A stretch of DNA of 24,751 nucleotides from Thiobacillus denitrificans (lineage in GTDB: Bacteria; Pseudomonadota; Gammaproteobacteria; Burkholderiales; Thiobacillaceae), in NCBI GenBank assembly GCA_002424845.1, contig DILD01000065.1, forward strand, positions 4,048 through 28,798. Reading direction: 5' to 3'. Position 1 is the stretch's first letter, and every line of letters starts with the position of its first letter. The notes under the pieces were generated by a model. That model made no database searches. It worked only from the letters and a program-made list of their open reading frames with translations, and was not told where the DNA came from. The translations under genes were made by a program, and so were the position numbers. Positions 8,167 through 16,196 of this stretch are shown here, piece after piece.

Positions 8167-8446
8167 TTGTGGGAGGGGCCCTTTATGCCCTCTGTGTGCC
8201 GATAGCAACCCTTTGTGGGAGGGGCGCCCTCGCCCCGATTGCGCACGCCAGCATCATGCTACCGCCTGCAATCGCCCCGAGGGCGGGGGAGCGTGGTCGT
8301 TACCGCTTTAGCGGCTTACAACCACGGCCTACCCCTTGCGGGTGCTCCCACAACAGCGTCCTCACCTGTGGGAGGGGCGCCCTCGCCCCGATTTTCGCAC
8401 TCTTGCAACCTTCACCCCATCGCCCCGGGGGCGGGGCTCCTACAAC
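8167..8446. repeat. REP-like palindromic repeat cluster, copy 2 (fills the asnB-polymerase gap)
   Basis: This cluster holds most of the 351-nt gap between asnB and the polymerase gene. Forward units begin tgtgggaggggcgcc at 8214-8240 and 8367-8397, with a degenerate one at 8167-8181. Inverted units end in ctcctacaac or ctcccacaac at 8419-8446, with partial ones at 8269-8290 and 8341-8354. The orientations alternate, so neighbours can pair into long hairpins. The TAG stop of asnB (8440-8442) lies inside the last inverted unit. Otherwise the gap shows no gene. The spacing is irregular, which is unlike CRISPR. Hairpins here could stabilise upstream mRNA or dampen read-through into the polymerase gene. 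Confidence 0.78.
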
Positions 8447-10392
8447 CCTTCAAGCCACGCCTGAAACATCAACACCGACCACAACCGATACCCATACGAT
8501 GCCTGCCCGGACAAATGCGCTTTCCACGCAGCACGAATCGGCACCGGGTCGAGATAGCCTTCGCGCCGCAGCCGGTCTTCGCCCAGCAGGTTTTCCGCCC
8601 AGTCACGCAGCGGGCCGCGCAGCCAGGCATCCAGCGGTATCCCGAACCCCATCTTGGGGCGTTCCACCAGTTCGCGCGGCACGTGGCGATCCAGCAACCG
8701 GCGCAACAGCCACTTGCCCTGCCCGTTGCGAATCTTCATGTGCATGGGCAGCGACCAGGCAAACCCGATCACATCCCGATCCAGAAACGGCGCCCGCGTT
8801 TCCAGTGACACCGCCATCGCCGCACGATCCACCTTGACCAGAATATCGTCCGGCAAATAAGTCAGTCCGTCCAGCGCCATCATGCGCGCCACCGGATCAT
8901 CCAGCCTGGGCCAGCGTTCCCGCGCATCCAGCAGATTGGGCGGCATGTGCCCGCCCACCACCATGCCGGCGGCATTCGGCCATTCGGACACCAGCGAAAC
9001 ATACAGATCGTCGATGCTGCGCATTTCGCGCAGGCGCCGGCCCAGCTTGTGCGCCTTGTCGCCCGGCAGGGCAATGCCCGCCGGCCCGGCCAGCCGATTC
9101 ATCGCGCCGCTTGGCAAAGCCAGCAGTCCGGCCCCCAGCGCGCGTCGCACGGGCAAGGGCATCCAGCCCACCCGCTGCCACACCTTGGGGGCCAGAAAAT
9201 AACGGTTGTAACCCCCAAACAGTTCATCCCCCGCATCGCCCGACAGCGCCACGGTGACATGCTGACGCGCCAGCTTCATCACCAGATGCGTCGGCAGTTG
9301 CGACGAATCGGCAAACGGCTCGTCGTACATCGACGGCATCTGCGGCACCAATGCCAGCGCGTCGGCGCCGCTCAGGCGCAGTTCGGTATGATCGGTGCCC
9401 AGATGCTTTGCCACCGCCCGCGCATGCGTGGCTTCGTCGTATTCGCGCTCGTCGAAACCGATGGTGAACGTGCGCACCGGCCGCGAACTGCCGGCCTGCA
9501 TCAGCGCGGCAATCATGCTGGAATCCAGCCCGCCGGAAAGCAGCGCGCCCAGCGGCACATCCGCCACCATCTGGCCGCGCACCGCCGCCCCCAGATGCCG
9601 CTCCAGCGCATCCACCGCATCCTCGTCCGACCCGGCAAACGGATTGGCCACCCCGCGCTCGGCCACCTCACCCAGCGACCAGTAAGCCACCGGTTCGGCA
9701 TCACGCTGATCGGGGCGCATCTGCAGCCAGGTGCCCGGCGGCAGCTTGTAAATCCCCTCATAAATCGAATACGGCGCCGGCACATAGTTATGCCGCAACA
9801 ACAGCGCCAGCGCTCCCCGGTCGATGTCGGCCCTGAAAGCCGGATGCGCCTTCAGCGCCTTCAATTCGGAGCCGAACAGAAAGGTATCGCCCTGCCAGCC
9901 GTAATACAGCGGCTTCTCGCCCATGCGGTCGCGCGCCAGCGTCAGCGTGCGCGTTTCGCGATCCCACAAGGCAATCGCAAACATGCCCACGGCGTTGCCC
10001 AGGGTCTTCTCAATCCCCCAGGCCTCGAAACACGCCAGTAAGGTTTCGGTGTCCGAATGCCCGCGCCATGAGACAACCCCCCTCGCCCTCTGGGAGAGGG
10101 GATGGGGAGAGGGAATGTTTTCTAAATCCCGGCGCAGTTCCAGGTGGTTATAAATCTCGCCGTTGAACGCAATCACAAAGCGCCCGCTGGCCGATGCCAT
10201 GGGCTGGTGGCCAGCGGGCGAAAGATCGAGGATGGACAAACGGCGATGGCCGAGTGCGATGCCTGCGGCCTCGTCCATCCAGACCCCGCCATCATCCGGC
10301 CCACGGTGAAGCAGTGTGTCCGCCATCCGGCGCACGGTCTGCTCAAGCCCCTGCCCCTGATTGCCGCCTAATTGCCCAGTTATCCCGCACAT
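8440..10392 (-). CDS. asnB: Asparagine synthetase (glutamine-hydrolysing) homologue, possible glycan amidotransferase
   Basis: The 650-residue protein has the two expected domains. The N-terminal class II glutamine amidotransferase begins MCGITGQ with Cys2 as nucleophile, followed by LLHRGPDDGG, ALGHRRLSILD and FNGEIYNHLELR. The C-terminal synthetase domain has the ATP PP-loop LLSGGLDSS (285-292), SGDAGDELFGGYNRY near 384 and LPDDILVKVDRAAMAVSLETRAPFLD near 513. The family makes Asn from Asp. Homologues inside O-antigen loci (for example WbpS) are thought to amidate uronic acids, so either role is possible. Residues about 92-108 (start IPSPHPLSQRARG) are an extra segment between the ELRRDLE helix and WRGHSDTETLL, encoded by a palindromic repeat. 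The stop codon lies in a REP-like unit. Confidence 0.92.
   Translation of the reverse strand: MCGITGQLGGNQGQGLEQTVRRMADTLLHRGPDDGGVWMDEAAGIALGHRRLSILDLSPAGHQPMASASGRFVIAFNGEIYNHLELRRDLENIPSPHPLSQRARGVVSWRGHSDTETLLACFEAWGIEKTLGNAVGMFAIALWDRETRTLTLARDRMGEKPLYYGWQGDTFLFGSELKALKAHPAFRADIDRGALALLLRHNYVPAPYSIYEGIYKLPPGTWLQMRPDQRDAEPVAYWSLGEVAERGVANPFAGSDEDAVDALERHLGAAVRGQMVADVPLGALLSGGLDSSMIAALMQAGSSRPVRTFTIGFDEREYDEATHARAVAKHLGTDHTELRLSGADALALVPQMPSMYDEPFADSSQLPTHLVMKLARQHVTVALSGDAGDELFGGYNRYFLAPKVWQRVGWMPLPVRRALGAGLLALPSGAMNRLAGPAGIALPGDKAHKLGRRLREMRSIDDLYVSLVSEWPNAAGMVVGGHMPPNLLDARERWPRLDDPVARMMALDGLTYLPDDILVKVDRAAMAVSLETRAPFLDRDVIGFAWSLPMHMKIRNGQGKWLLRRLLDRHVPRELVERPKMGFGIPLDAWLRGPLRDWAENLLGEDRLRREGYLDPVPIRAAWKAHLSGQASYGYRLWSVLMFQAWLEGL
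10073..10120. repeat. Palindromic repeat inserted in frame in asnB
   Basis: A short GC-rich element lies inside asnB, with a perfect palindrome ccctct-ggg-agaggg at 10086-10100 followed by gatggggagaggg. Its sequence is unlike the tgtgggagg repeats nearby. It encodes about 17 residues on the asnB strand (start IPSPHPLSQRARG) exactly where ordinary AsnB proteins pass from the ELRRDLE helix to RGHSDTE. I recall similar ccctctcccagaggg-type intergenic repeats from several proteobacteria, but could not search. The reading frame is kept. Confidence 0.7.
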
Positions 10393-10430
10393 TTAATTTC
10401 AACGTCCCTATCCACAACATCCCCCACCTC

Positions 10431-10575
10431 TGTGGGAGGGGCGCCTCGCCCCGATTTTCGCAACCTCGCAACCCTCACCCCATCGCCCCGAGGCGGGGCT
10501 CCTACAACACCGCCCCCACACCACCGACCCCACCTATGGAAGGGAATCTGTGGGAGGGGCGCCTCGCCCCGATTT
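10431..10575. repeat. REP-like palindromic repeat cluster, copy 3
   Basis: Three units of the tgtgggaggggcgcc family lie between the GT4 gene ending at 10534 and asnB: forward at 10431-10460, inverted at 10481-10508, and forward at 10549-10575. The third lies inside the end of the GT4 coding region and encodes residues 362-370 (KSGRGAPPT) of that protein. The first two fill the 141-nt gap upstream of asnB, leaving little room for a conventional promoter. The pair can form a stem in the transcript. Confidence 0.78.
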
Positions 10576-11658
10576 ACGCGTGACAACCGATTTGATCAAC
10601 TCAGCCAGCCTTGGCCCGGTCACCTGCAACGAATAATGCGTTTCCACCTTCAAGCGCCCCGCCTCGCCCATGCGCTGACGCAGGCTGGCATTGTCCAGAA
10701 GCGTGCGCAATGCCTGCGCCCATTCTTCGGTCGTTTCAGTCAAATAACCATTCACGCCCGGCTCGACAATCTCCCGGTTCACCCCAACGGGCGAAGCTAT
10801 GACAGGCAGGCCGCACGCCATGTACTGAATCAGCTTGAAGCCGCACTTGCCGCGCTCCCAGGGCTCGTCGGGCAAAGGCATGATGCCCACATCGAATCGT
10901 CTCAGCTCATCCACCTCGGTCGCTTCGTCCCACGGCAGGACTTCTAGCGGCACGCCGGGCAGGTCGACCTGACCCGAGCCGATGAGTCGCACTCGCGCCT
11001 TGCCGTCCGCACATGCCAGGGCCAGCACAGGTGCAATCGCCTGCAAATACTTGGCTGTTGAGGGCGACCCGATCCAGCCGATGGTTAAAGGCTCTGCACA
11101 CGCAGGCTTGGCCGGTGGCGCGGGATAGCGCGCCAGATCGATAACCGTCGGGATGATCTCGATCCTGGGCGCGCCCGCACGGCGCGCATAGTCGGCAAGA
11201 TAGGCATTGCCCGCCGTCACCAGATGCGCGCCGCGCATGACATGGGCAATCTTGTTGCCCAGCAATCGACGTATCAGGCCGCTTCGGTGCTGATCGTACT
11301 GATGAAAAATCGCGTCATCGTAGTCAACCACATAAGGCACCCCCATCCAGCTCAACAAGCGCTCGGGCAATGCAAAGAAATATGGCAGCACTTCGTACTC
11401 AACCACGACCAGATCGAAACGTCGCACAGTGAGCAGGATAAATAAGCGCCGAAAGAGCGCGCCCAGAATGTCACGCAGCCACCACCGTCCCGTTTGATAA
11501 CGATGAGTGAGATAGATTTCGTCGAACAGCGGCTCGACCCGACAGACAATCCCTGCCTGCTCGAACCAGGGCAAATATTGAAAAACCCGATAGCGACTGC
11601 TGGCCCCGTTGTGGGCGTACTTGGTCAGAAAGAGGACACGGCGAGGCGATGGGCTCAT
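10534..11658 (-). CDS. Family 4 glycosyltransferase with a repeat-encoded C-terminal tail
   Basis: This 374-residue GT-B protein starts VLFLTKYAHNGASSRYR (8-24), a form often seen in polysaccharide GT4 enzymes. It has VVDYDDAIFHQ near 110, the C-terminal-domain strand LTIGWIGSPSTAKYL near 191, and FKLIQYMACGLPVIASPVGVNREIV near 274. In that last motif the second acidic residue of the classical E-x7-E is replaced. It should add a hexose or similar from a nucleotide sugar. The ATG overlaps the stop of the preceding GT4 gene by 4 nt (ATGA). The last 13-14 residues (RKSGRGAPPTDSLP) come from a REP-like unit plus flank and are unlikely to be part of the native fold. Confidence 0.88.
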   Translation of the reverse strand: MSPSPRRVLFLTKYAHNGASSRYRVFQYLPWFEQAGIVCRVEPLFDEIYLTHRYQTGRWWLRDILGALFRRLFILLTVRRFDLVVVEYEVLPYFFALPERLLSWMGVPYVVDYDDAIFHQYDQHRSGLIRRLLGNKIAHVMRGAHLVTAGNAYLADYARRAGAPRIEIIPTVIDLARYPAPPAKPACAEPLTIGWIGSPSTAKYLQAIAPVLALACADGKARVRLIGSGQVDLPGVPLEVLPWDEATEVDELRRFDVGIMPLPDEPWERGKCGFKLIQYMACGLPVIASPVGVNREIVEPGVNGYLTETTEEWAQALRTLLDNASLRQRMGEAGRLKVETHYSLQVTGPRLAELIKSVVTRKSGRGAPPTDSLP

Positions 11659-12869
11659 GCGTGCAAGGCATCCATCTCACGGTAAATCCGGTTGTAATGA
11701 TGCCCCCCTTCTTCCAGCGAGAAATAGCGCAACGCAACCTCCCGGCAGCGTGCCCTGATATCAGGCACATTCGTCAGACTCAGCAGCTTTTCAATCGCCT
11801 CGCGCATGGCGGGTTCGTCGAAGCTGCCTAGCGCGACACCTACCTGTTCGCTTGCCAGAATCGTGGCCATGTCGCCCACACCGCTATTGCCCAGGCAGGG
11901 CACGCCGCACCCCAGGAATTCGCCCAGCTTGGTCGGGGCCGATGCGGTTTTTGAGTAAACGGGCTTGATGAAGAAAATGCCCGCATCCATCCGTTGCATG
12001 GCACGCGCGACTCCTTCATGGTCGGCTGCCTCGATCTGGACGCAGGCAGGGTCAATATCCAATGCAGCCATGCGCGCCCGGATGTGGTCGTGTCCGCCGC
12101 GGTTGAGGATATGCAGACGTGCATCCGGCAAGCGCTCGCGCAGCAGTTGAAAACAGCGCAGCGTTTCGTCGAACAGATACCAGACCCCCACCGAGCCGAC
12201 ATAACCCAAAGTGAAAACGCCGCCGGGCTGCCAGGCTTGCAGTTGATCCTGTGCCGGCTTGAACAGATCCAGATCGGCACAGGTGGTGATCACCTCGAAA
12301 CGCGGCATGCGCCCCTGCAAATAAGGAAAGGTGCGCATCTCGTCCACCGCCGCCCGGGTCAGCGACACCACGCAGTCCGCGTTCAGCAAAAAATGCCGCT
12401 CGAACCATTTGGCCACGCGATAAAGACGTCCGCCGGCGGGCCACAAGCCGCCGTCCACGCGCTCGTCGGCCCAGAAGCCGCGCATGTCGAAGATGAATTT
12501 CAGGCGGAACAGTTTCTTCAGCGCGAGGGCCATCACCGACGGCACATAGCTGCGGGCATGAACGATGCGGACGCGGTGCCGAACGACAGCCCATGCAGCC
12601 ACCCCCAGCCCTTGGGCAATGTCGTAAGCGGTTGCCAGCGCACTGGGGCGCTTGTGATAGCGCAAGGGCATCCAGATCATGCCGGCCGCCCGTATCTGCG
12701 CGCGCAAAGCCTCGCGTCGCTCGACCTGTTGCCAGTCATCCGGCTTCTCGAAGCTGATGAGGACGATCTTGCGGCCCGACGACAGGCGCTCCAGATAGCG
12801 AAGGACTTGCGACTGGCCGAGGGGTTCGAGGATGCCGTCGTAGGTCAGGTACAGAACGCGCTCAGTCAT
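11655..12869 (-). CDS. Family 4 glycosyltransferase
   Basis: This 404-residue GT-B glycosyltransferase opens RVLYLTYDGILEPLGQSQV (4-22), a well-known start for one GT4 subgroup in exopolysaccharide loci. It continues with FIFDMRGFWADERVDGG near 125, FEVITTCADLDLFKP near 191, FTLGYVGSVGVWYLFDE near 219 and SKTASAPTKLGEFLGCGVPCLGN near 306. The last segment holds the C-terminal nucleotide-sugar site, with E317 as the acidic residue. Both ends overlap neighbouring genes by 4 nt (ATGA), so the three GT4 genes are probably translationally coupled. A G-rich run just upstream of the ATG may serve as ribosome binding site. The donor sugar is not predictable. Confidence 0.89.
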   Translation of the reverse strand: MTERVLYLTYDGILEPLGQSQVLRYLERLSSGRKIVLISFEKPDDWQQVERREALRAQIRAAGMIWMPLRYHKRPSALATAYDIAQGLGVAAWAVVRHRVRIVHARSYVPSVMALALKKLFRLKFIFDMRGFWADERVDGGLWPAGGRLYRVAKWFERHFLLNADCVVSLTRAAVDEMRTFPYLQGRMPRFEVITTCADLDLFKPAQDQLQAWQPGGVFTLGYVGSVGVWYLFDETLRCFQLLRERLPDARLHILNRGGHDHIRARMAALDIDPACVQIEAADHEGVARAMQRMDAGIFFIKPVYSKTASAPTKLGEFLGCGVPCLGNSGVGDMATILASEQVGVALGSFDEPAMREAIEKLLSLTNVPDIRARCREVALRYFSLEEGGHHYNRIYREMDALHA

Positions 12870-13987
12870 GTCGGCCCCCCATGACCCACGCCCGGAAACA
12901 GCCGATCCAGATATTGATTCACTGCCTTGTCGATCGAAAAATCCTGCGCACGCGCCTTGAGCAACTCACGGTCATGCGTGGCCGAGAGTGCGTTGGCCAT
13001 GGCCGCAGCCAGGGCCTCGGCATCGCCCACCGGCACCAGACTTCCATATTTGCCATCCAGCAAAATCTCGCGTGGCCCGGACTGGCAGTCGGTGCTGACC
13101 ACCGGCGTGCCGGCCTCCAGCGCCTCGACGATGACCGTGGGCAACCCCTCGCCAATCGACGACAAAACGTGCAAATCCGCGTGCTGGTAATAAGGCGACG
13201 GGTCTTTGACGAAACCGGGCATGAACACGCTATCAACGATGCCCAACTGCCGCGACTGCGCCTCAAGCGCAGCACGGCATTCACCTTCGCCCAAGATCAA
13301 AAGACGTGCATCGACACTCTGGCGCAAGCATGCAAAAGCAGTCAGCAATGTTGCGTAATCCTTTATAGGCTTGAGCGTGCCCACAGCTAACACACGCCGA
13401 TGCGAGCCAGACCACCAGCCCTCAGGCGCGTGCAGCACATCCGCAAATGGGCGCGCCTCACCCACTATCGGGTTGTAAACAACATGGATGTCAGCACGGT
13501 CGAGTCGAGCGAAACGGGCCAGGTCGTCCGCAGCCCCCCGTGAAACGGCAACCACCGCATCAGCGCCCGGGAATGAAAAATGCATGGTGGTTCGCACCTT
13601 CCAGCGTCCAAGTGCCGAACGGACAATCTCGTCCATAGACCACGTGGTGTGCTCGGCCACCACCACGCGTGTTCTTACGCGTGCAATCCTGCGCGCCCAT
13701 ACTGCAATAACGGTAAGCGGCCATATGCAAGCCAACAACGCATCAGGGCGACTCAGCCGAAGACACCGAATGAGCGGAAACAGCGCGCCACGTAAGCGCT
13801 TGGTCTGCAAATCCACTATTCGGATTTCAGGCCTGAGATCGGCCAAAAATTCGCCGACGGCTGAAAGCAGCACCATGTCTACGGCATAACCACGCTGAAC
13901 GAAACTATTCGCCAAATTGACGGCAACACGTTCGGCCCCGCCCCCCCTTAGGTCTGGCAGCAAAAGAGATATCTTTTTTCGTTTCAA
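12866..13987 (-). CDS. Family 4 glycosyltransferase
   Basis: This 373-residue GT-B glycosyltransferase has the glycine-rich acceptor-side loop LPDLRGGGAERVAVNLA (10-26). It also has VVAEHTTWS near 109, VVYNPIVGEARPF near 169, VLAVGTLKPIKDYATLL near 199 and EGLPTVIVEALEAGTPVVSTD (280-300), which is a complete E-x7-E nucleotide-sugar site. The pattern is typical of transferases using UDP- or GDP-hexoses on lipid-linked oligosaccharides. The start is TTG at 13987. No ATG or GTG sits closer to the conserved N-terminus, so the rare start is probably real. It is the first of three coupled GT4 genes and follows the O-acyltransferase gene by 54 nt. Confidence 0.88.
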   Translation of the reverse strand: MKRKKISLLLPDLRGGGAERVAVNLANSFVQRGYAVDMVLLSAVGEFLADLRPEIRIVDLQTKRLRGALFPLIRCLRLSRPDALLACIWPLTVIAVWARRIARVRTRVVVAEHTTWSMDEIVRSALGRWKVRTTMHFSFPGADAVVAVSRGAADDLARFARLDRADIHVVYNPIVGEARPFADVLHAPEGWWSGSHRRVLAVGTLKPIKDYATLLTAFACLRQSVDARLLILGEGECRAALEAQSRQLGIVDSVFMPGFVKDPSPYYQHADLHVLSSIGEGLPTVIVEALEAGTPVVSTDCQSGPREILLDGKYGSLVPVGDAEALAAAMANALSATHDRELLKARAQDFSIDKAVNQYLDRLFPGVGHGGPT

Positions 13988-14041
13988 AGCTGATCAATAC
14001 AAATTGATATTGCGTAACCAACACAATCTAGGCTCGGCATC

Positions 14042-16048
14042 TTAATCGTGCTTTCCAGACGGTTCTTTGGTTACGTTGGCAGTGCTTGCGCGTACGACTT
14101 TATCCAATTCATTTCGCGCAGTCGTAAAGCTTGCCAAGCCACGGCCGATATCTACTTCTAGTGCCATGGCGCCGGCAACGCTAAGGTGATGTGAATCTCT
14201 ATAGAGCGGCACACCCGCCTTCATGACAACGCATTCGTCAGAACACATCCACTGGATTGGGTCCAGGAATCGAAACCAAGGCTCATACCGAAAAGACTGC
14301 ACCACACTCAAAAATGGCCCATGCTTGCTTCGTTGCTCTATTGCAGTGGAATGCAGCAAGGCGCTATTGGTGGCAACCTCGAGTGCCTGGGCGAACGGTA
14401 CACTTTTGTCATAGACCGGTACGGGCCCGATCAGGATTACCTGTCTGCCATTGTCACGTAGCCAGCCAAGGGTAGCGTGCATAGCATCACGGGCAGCATC
14501 AGTACCATTGGCCACGATCTTGTCCCCCTCGCGGATTGTAAGCGGCCCATTATTCCGGAAGTAGGTGTTCCAGTAAGCAGCCATAACAACCGTTTGAATT
14601 TCCGGATGCGCTAACAAATAGCGCTTAATAGCAAGGTTCTGGCTATGACAATTTAGCTTCGCCGAATTCTCTGCGCCAAAAAAAGGGGGGCAGGCAGAGA
14701 GCGGGGCAAACGTGGCGTTGGCCCCTTGCCTCGTTAGACTTTCATTTAGAGCGGGCGCCCATGCAAGCATGTGGCTATCCCCCCAGAGCAGAATTCCTGG
14801 CACCGCATTTTGATTGCCTAATAAGCACCACTCACCGGGTGAGCGTTCGTCGCATTCCACGTAGGGAATTAGTGGGGCACGTGCCTTGTCGAGTTCAACA
14901 ACGGCTTGATCGAAGCGCATCGCAAATCCATTAGACATGAGCCCCCCAACGGAAATCAGTCCAAATAGCACTGCGAAAGCGCCAGAGGATGCAAAAACGA
15001 CCTTGCGCGTCACAACCGACCCACGCCGGAAAGGTTGCTCGATGAAGTGGTAAGACAGGCTCCCCAGCAACAACGACAAGGCAAAGAAGATTGGAATATA
15101 GGGTGTGAGCGGTGCCATTCCCATGCTGTAACGCGCGAGCACAATCAACGGCCAGTGCCACAGGTACAGCGAATAAGAAATCAGACCTATATAAACCACA
15201 GGGCGCAACGTGAGCAGGCGGCCCGCCATACTTGGGCCACTAGCACCGGCATGGATGATGGCTGCAGCGCCCAGCACTGGGGCCAGTGCCGTTAGCCCGG
15301 GAAAAGTTGTCTTGTCACTATAGAGAAAACTCGCCGCCAGGATCGCCAGCAGACCGACACCTGAGGCTATCTCACGCGCCACACGCGATCGAATAACAGG
15401 CAAGGCGTTGGCCGCCAGCAAGGCGCCAACCAACAACTCCCACGCGCGAAAGGGCGAAAGAAAGAACACCGCGACGCTCTTACTGTTAACAAGCAAAGCG
15501 GCACCAGCGAGCGACACAACGGCGCAAGCAATAAAGATTAGGACGATGTGTTGGCGGAAATATTTAAGACACAGCAGCAACAAAATTGGAAAAAAGACAT
15601 AGAACTGTTCTTCGACAGCAAGGGACCAAGTATGCAGCAACGGATTGAGCATGGCATCCGTCGCAGCAAAGTAGCCGCCAGACATATCACGCCAGAAAAC
15701 AATATTCGACGAAAAGAAAATTGTTCCAAGTGCACCACGCAAAGTTGATGCGTAATCGCTAGGCAAAAGCAAGAAGTAGCTTGCTATCAGAGTGGCAGCC
15801 AGCATAGCAAACAGAGCGGGGAAAATACGTCGCGCCCTTCGCTCATAAAAACGGATAAAAGTAAAGCTTCCCTCTGCAATTTCACGATTAATGATGCGGG
15901 TAATGAGATAGCCAGAGATAACAAAGAACACATCCACCCCGATATATCCACCTGGTACAAGCGAAGAGGATAGGTGATGTAGCACAACGGCGAGCACGGC
16001 CACGGCACGAAGCCCGTCAATATCAGGGCGGTAATTAATTAACAACAC
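14042..16048 (-). CDS. Acyltransferase-3 / SGNH fusion O-acetyltransferase (OafA-like)
   Basis: The 668-residue protein has an N-terminal acyltransferase-3 membrane domain of about ten hydrophobic segments: YRPDIDGLRAVAVLAVVLHH at 6-25, GGYIGVDVFFVISGYLI at 33-49, the FYERRARRIFP loop near 67 and HTWSLAVEEQFYVFFP near 139. A periplasmic SGNH domain (about 395-640) follows, with GILLWGDSHM (S425 as likely nucleophile) and YRDSHHLSVAGA (D618/H621). This two-domain layout is that of OafA-type O-antigen acetyltransferases, which move acetyl groups across the membrane to the glycan. The start is GTG at 16048, 4 nt after an AGGTGA ribosome-binding sequence, or TTG at 16045. Base composition is clearly more AT-rich than in the GT4 genes downstream. 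Confidence 0.92.
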   Translation of the reverse strand: MLLINYRPDIDGLRAVAVLAVVLHHLSSSLVPGGYIGVDVFFVISGYLITRIINREIAEGSFTFIRFYERRARRIFPALFAMLAATLIASYFLLLPSDYASTLRGALGTIFFSSNIVFWRDMSGGYFAATDAMLNPLLHTWSLAVEEQFYVFFPILLLLCLKYFRQHIVLIFIACAVVSLAGAALLVNSKSVAVFFLSPFRAWELLVGALLAANALPVIRSRVAREIASGVGLLAILAASFLYSDKTTFPGLTALAPVLGAAAIIHAGASGPSMAGRLLTLRPVVYIGLISYSLYLWHWPLIVLARYSMGMAPLTPYIPIFFALSLLLGSLSYHFIEQPFRRGSVVTRKVVFASSGAFAVLFGLISVGGLMSNGFAMRFDQAVVELDKARAPLIPYVECDERSPGEWCLLGNQNAVPGILLWGDSHMLAWAPALNESLTRQGANATFAPLSACPPFFGAENSAKLNCHSQNLAIKRYLLAHPEIQTVVMAAYWNTYFRNNGPLTIREGDKIVANGTDAARDAMHATLGWLRDNGRQVILIGPVPVYDKSVPFAQALEVATNSALLHSTAIEQRSKHGPFLSVVQSFRYEPWFRFLDPIQWMCSDECVVMKAGVPLYRDSHHLSVAGAMALEVDIGRGLASFTTARNELDKVVRASTANVTKEPSGKHD

Positions 16049-16052
16049 AACT

Positions 16053-16058
16053 TCACCT
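16053..16058 (-). promoter_or_regulatory. Shine-Dalgarno site for the acyltransferase-3 gene
   Basis: AGGTGA on the minus strand lies 4 nt before the GTG at 16048 and 7 nt before the TTG at 16045. It fixes the start of the acyltransferase to a non-ATG codon. The 148-nt gap upstream (16049-16196) is AT-rich, and I see no convincing promoter or terminator in it. Confidence 0.55.
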
Positions 16059-16196
16059 ATTCAAATATCTCATTGGCAAATCATAATTTATCAGAGGCAA
16101 CACTATTCCCACCCGAGCACATTCCAACTTAAAAAACACTCCCTGATTTTTAATCGTGTTTACAGAACGCAATCTTCAAAATTCAGCAGTAAAATG

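Noticed and set aside
8167..8446. CRISPR array
   Set aside because: The repeats alternate in orientation, vary in length and have irregular spacing. They are palindromic REP-like units, and no cas genes are present.
8947..10041. Long plus-strand open frame (364 codons) opposite asnB
   Set aside because: It has antisense composition (His, Arg and Gln rich) and lies entirely over well-conserved asparagine synthetase domains.
11994..12884. Plus-strand open frame (296 codons) opposite a GT4 gene
   Set aside because: It is an antisense shadow of a GT4 gene whose motifs are clear, and has no motif of its own.
13988..14041. Promoter in the 54-nt gap before the first GT4 gene
   Set aside because: No -35/-10 pair with acceptable spacing was found.
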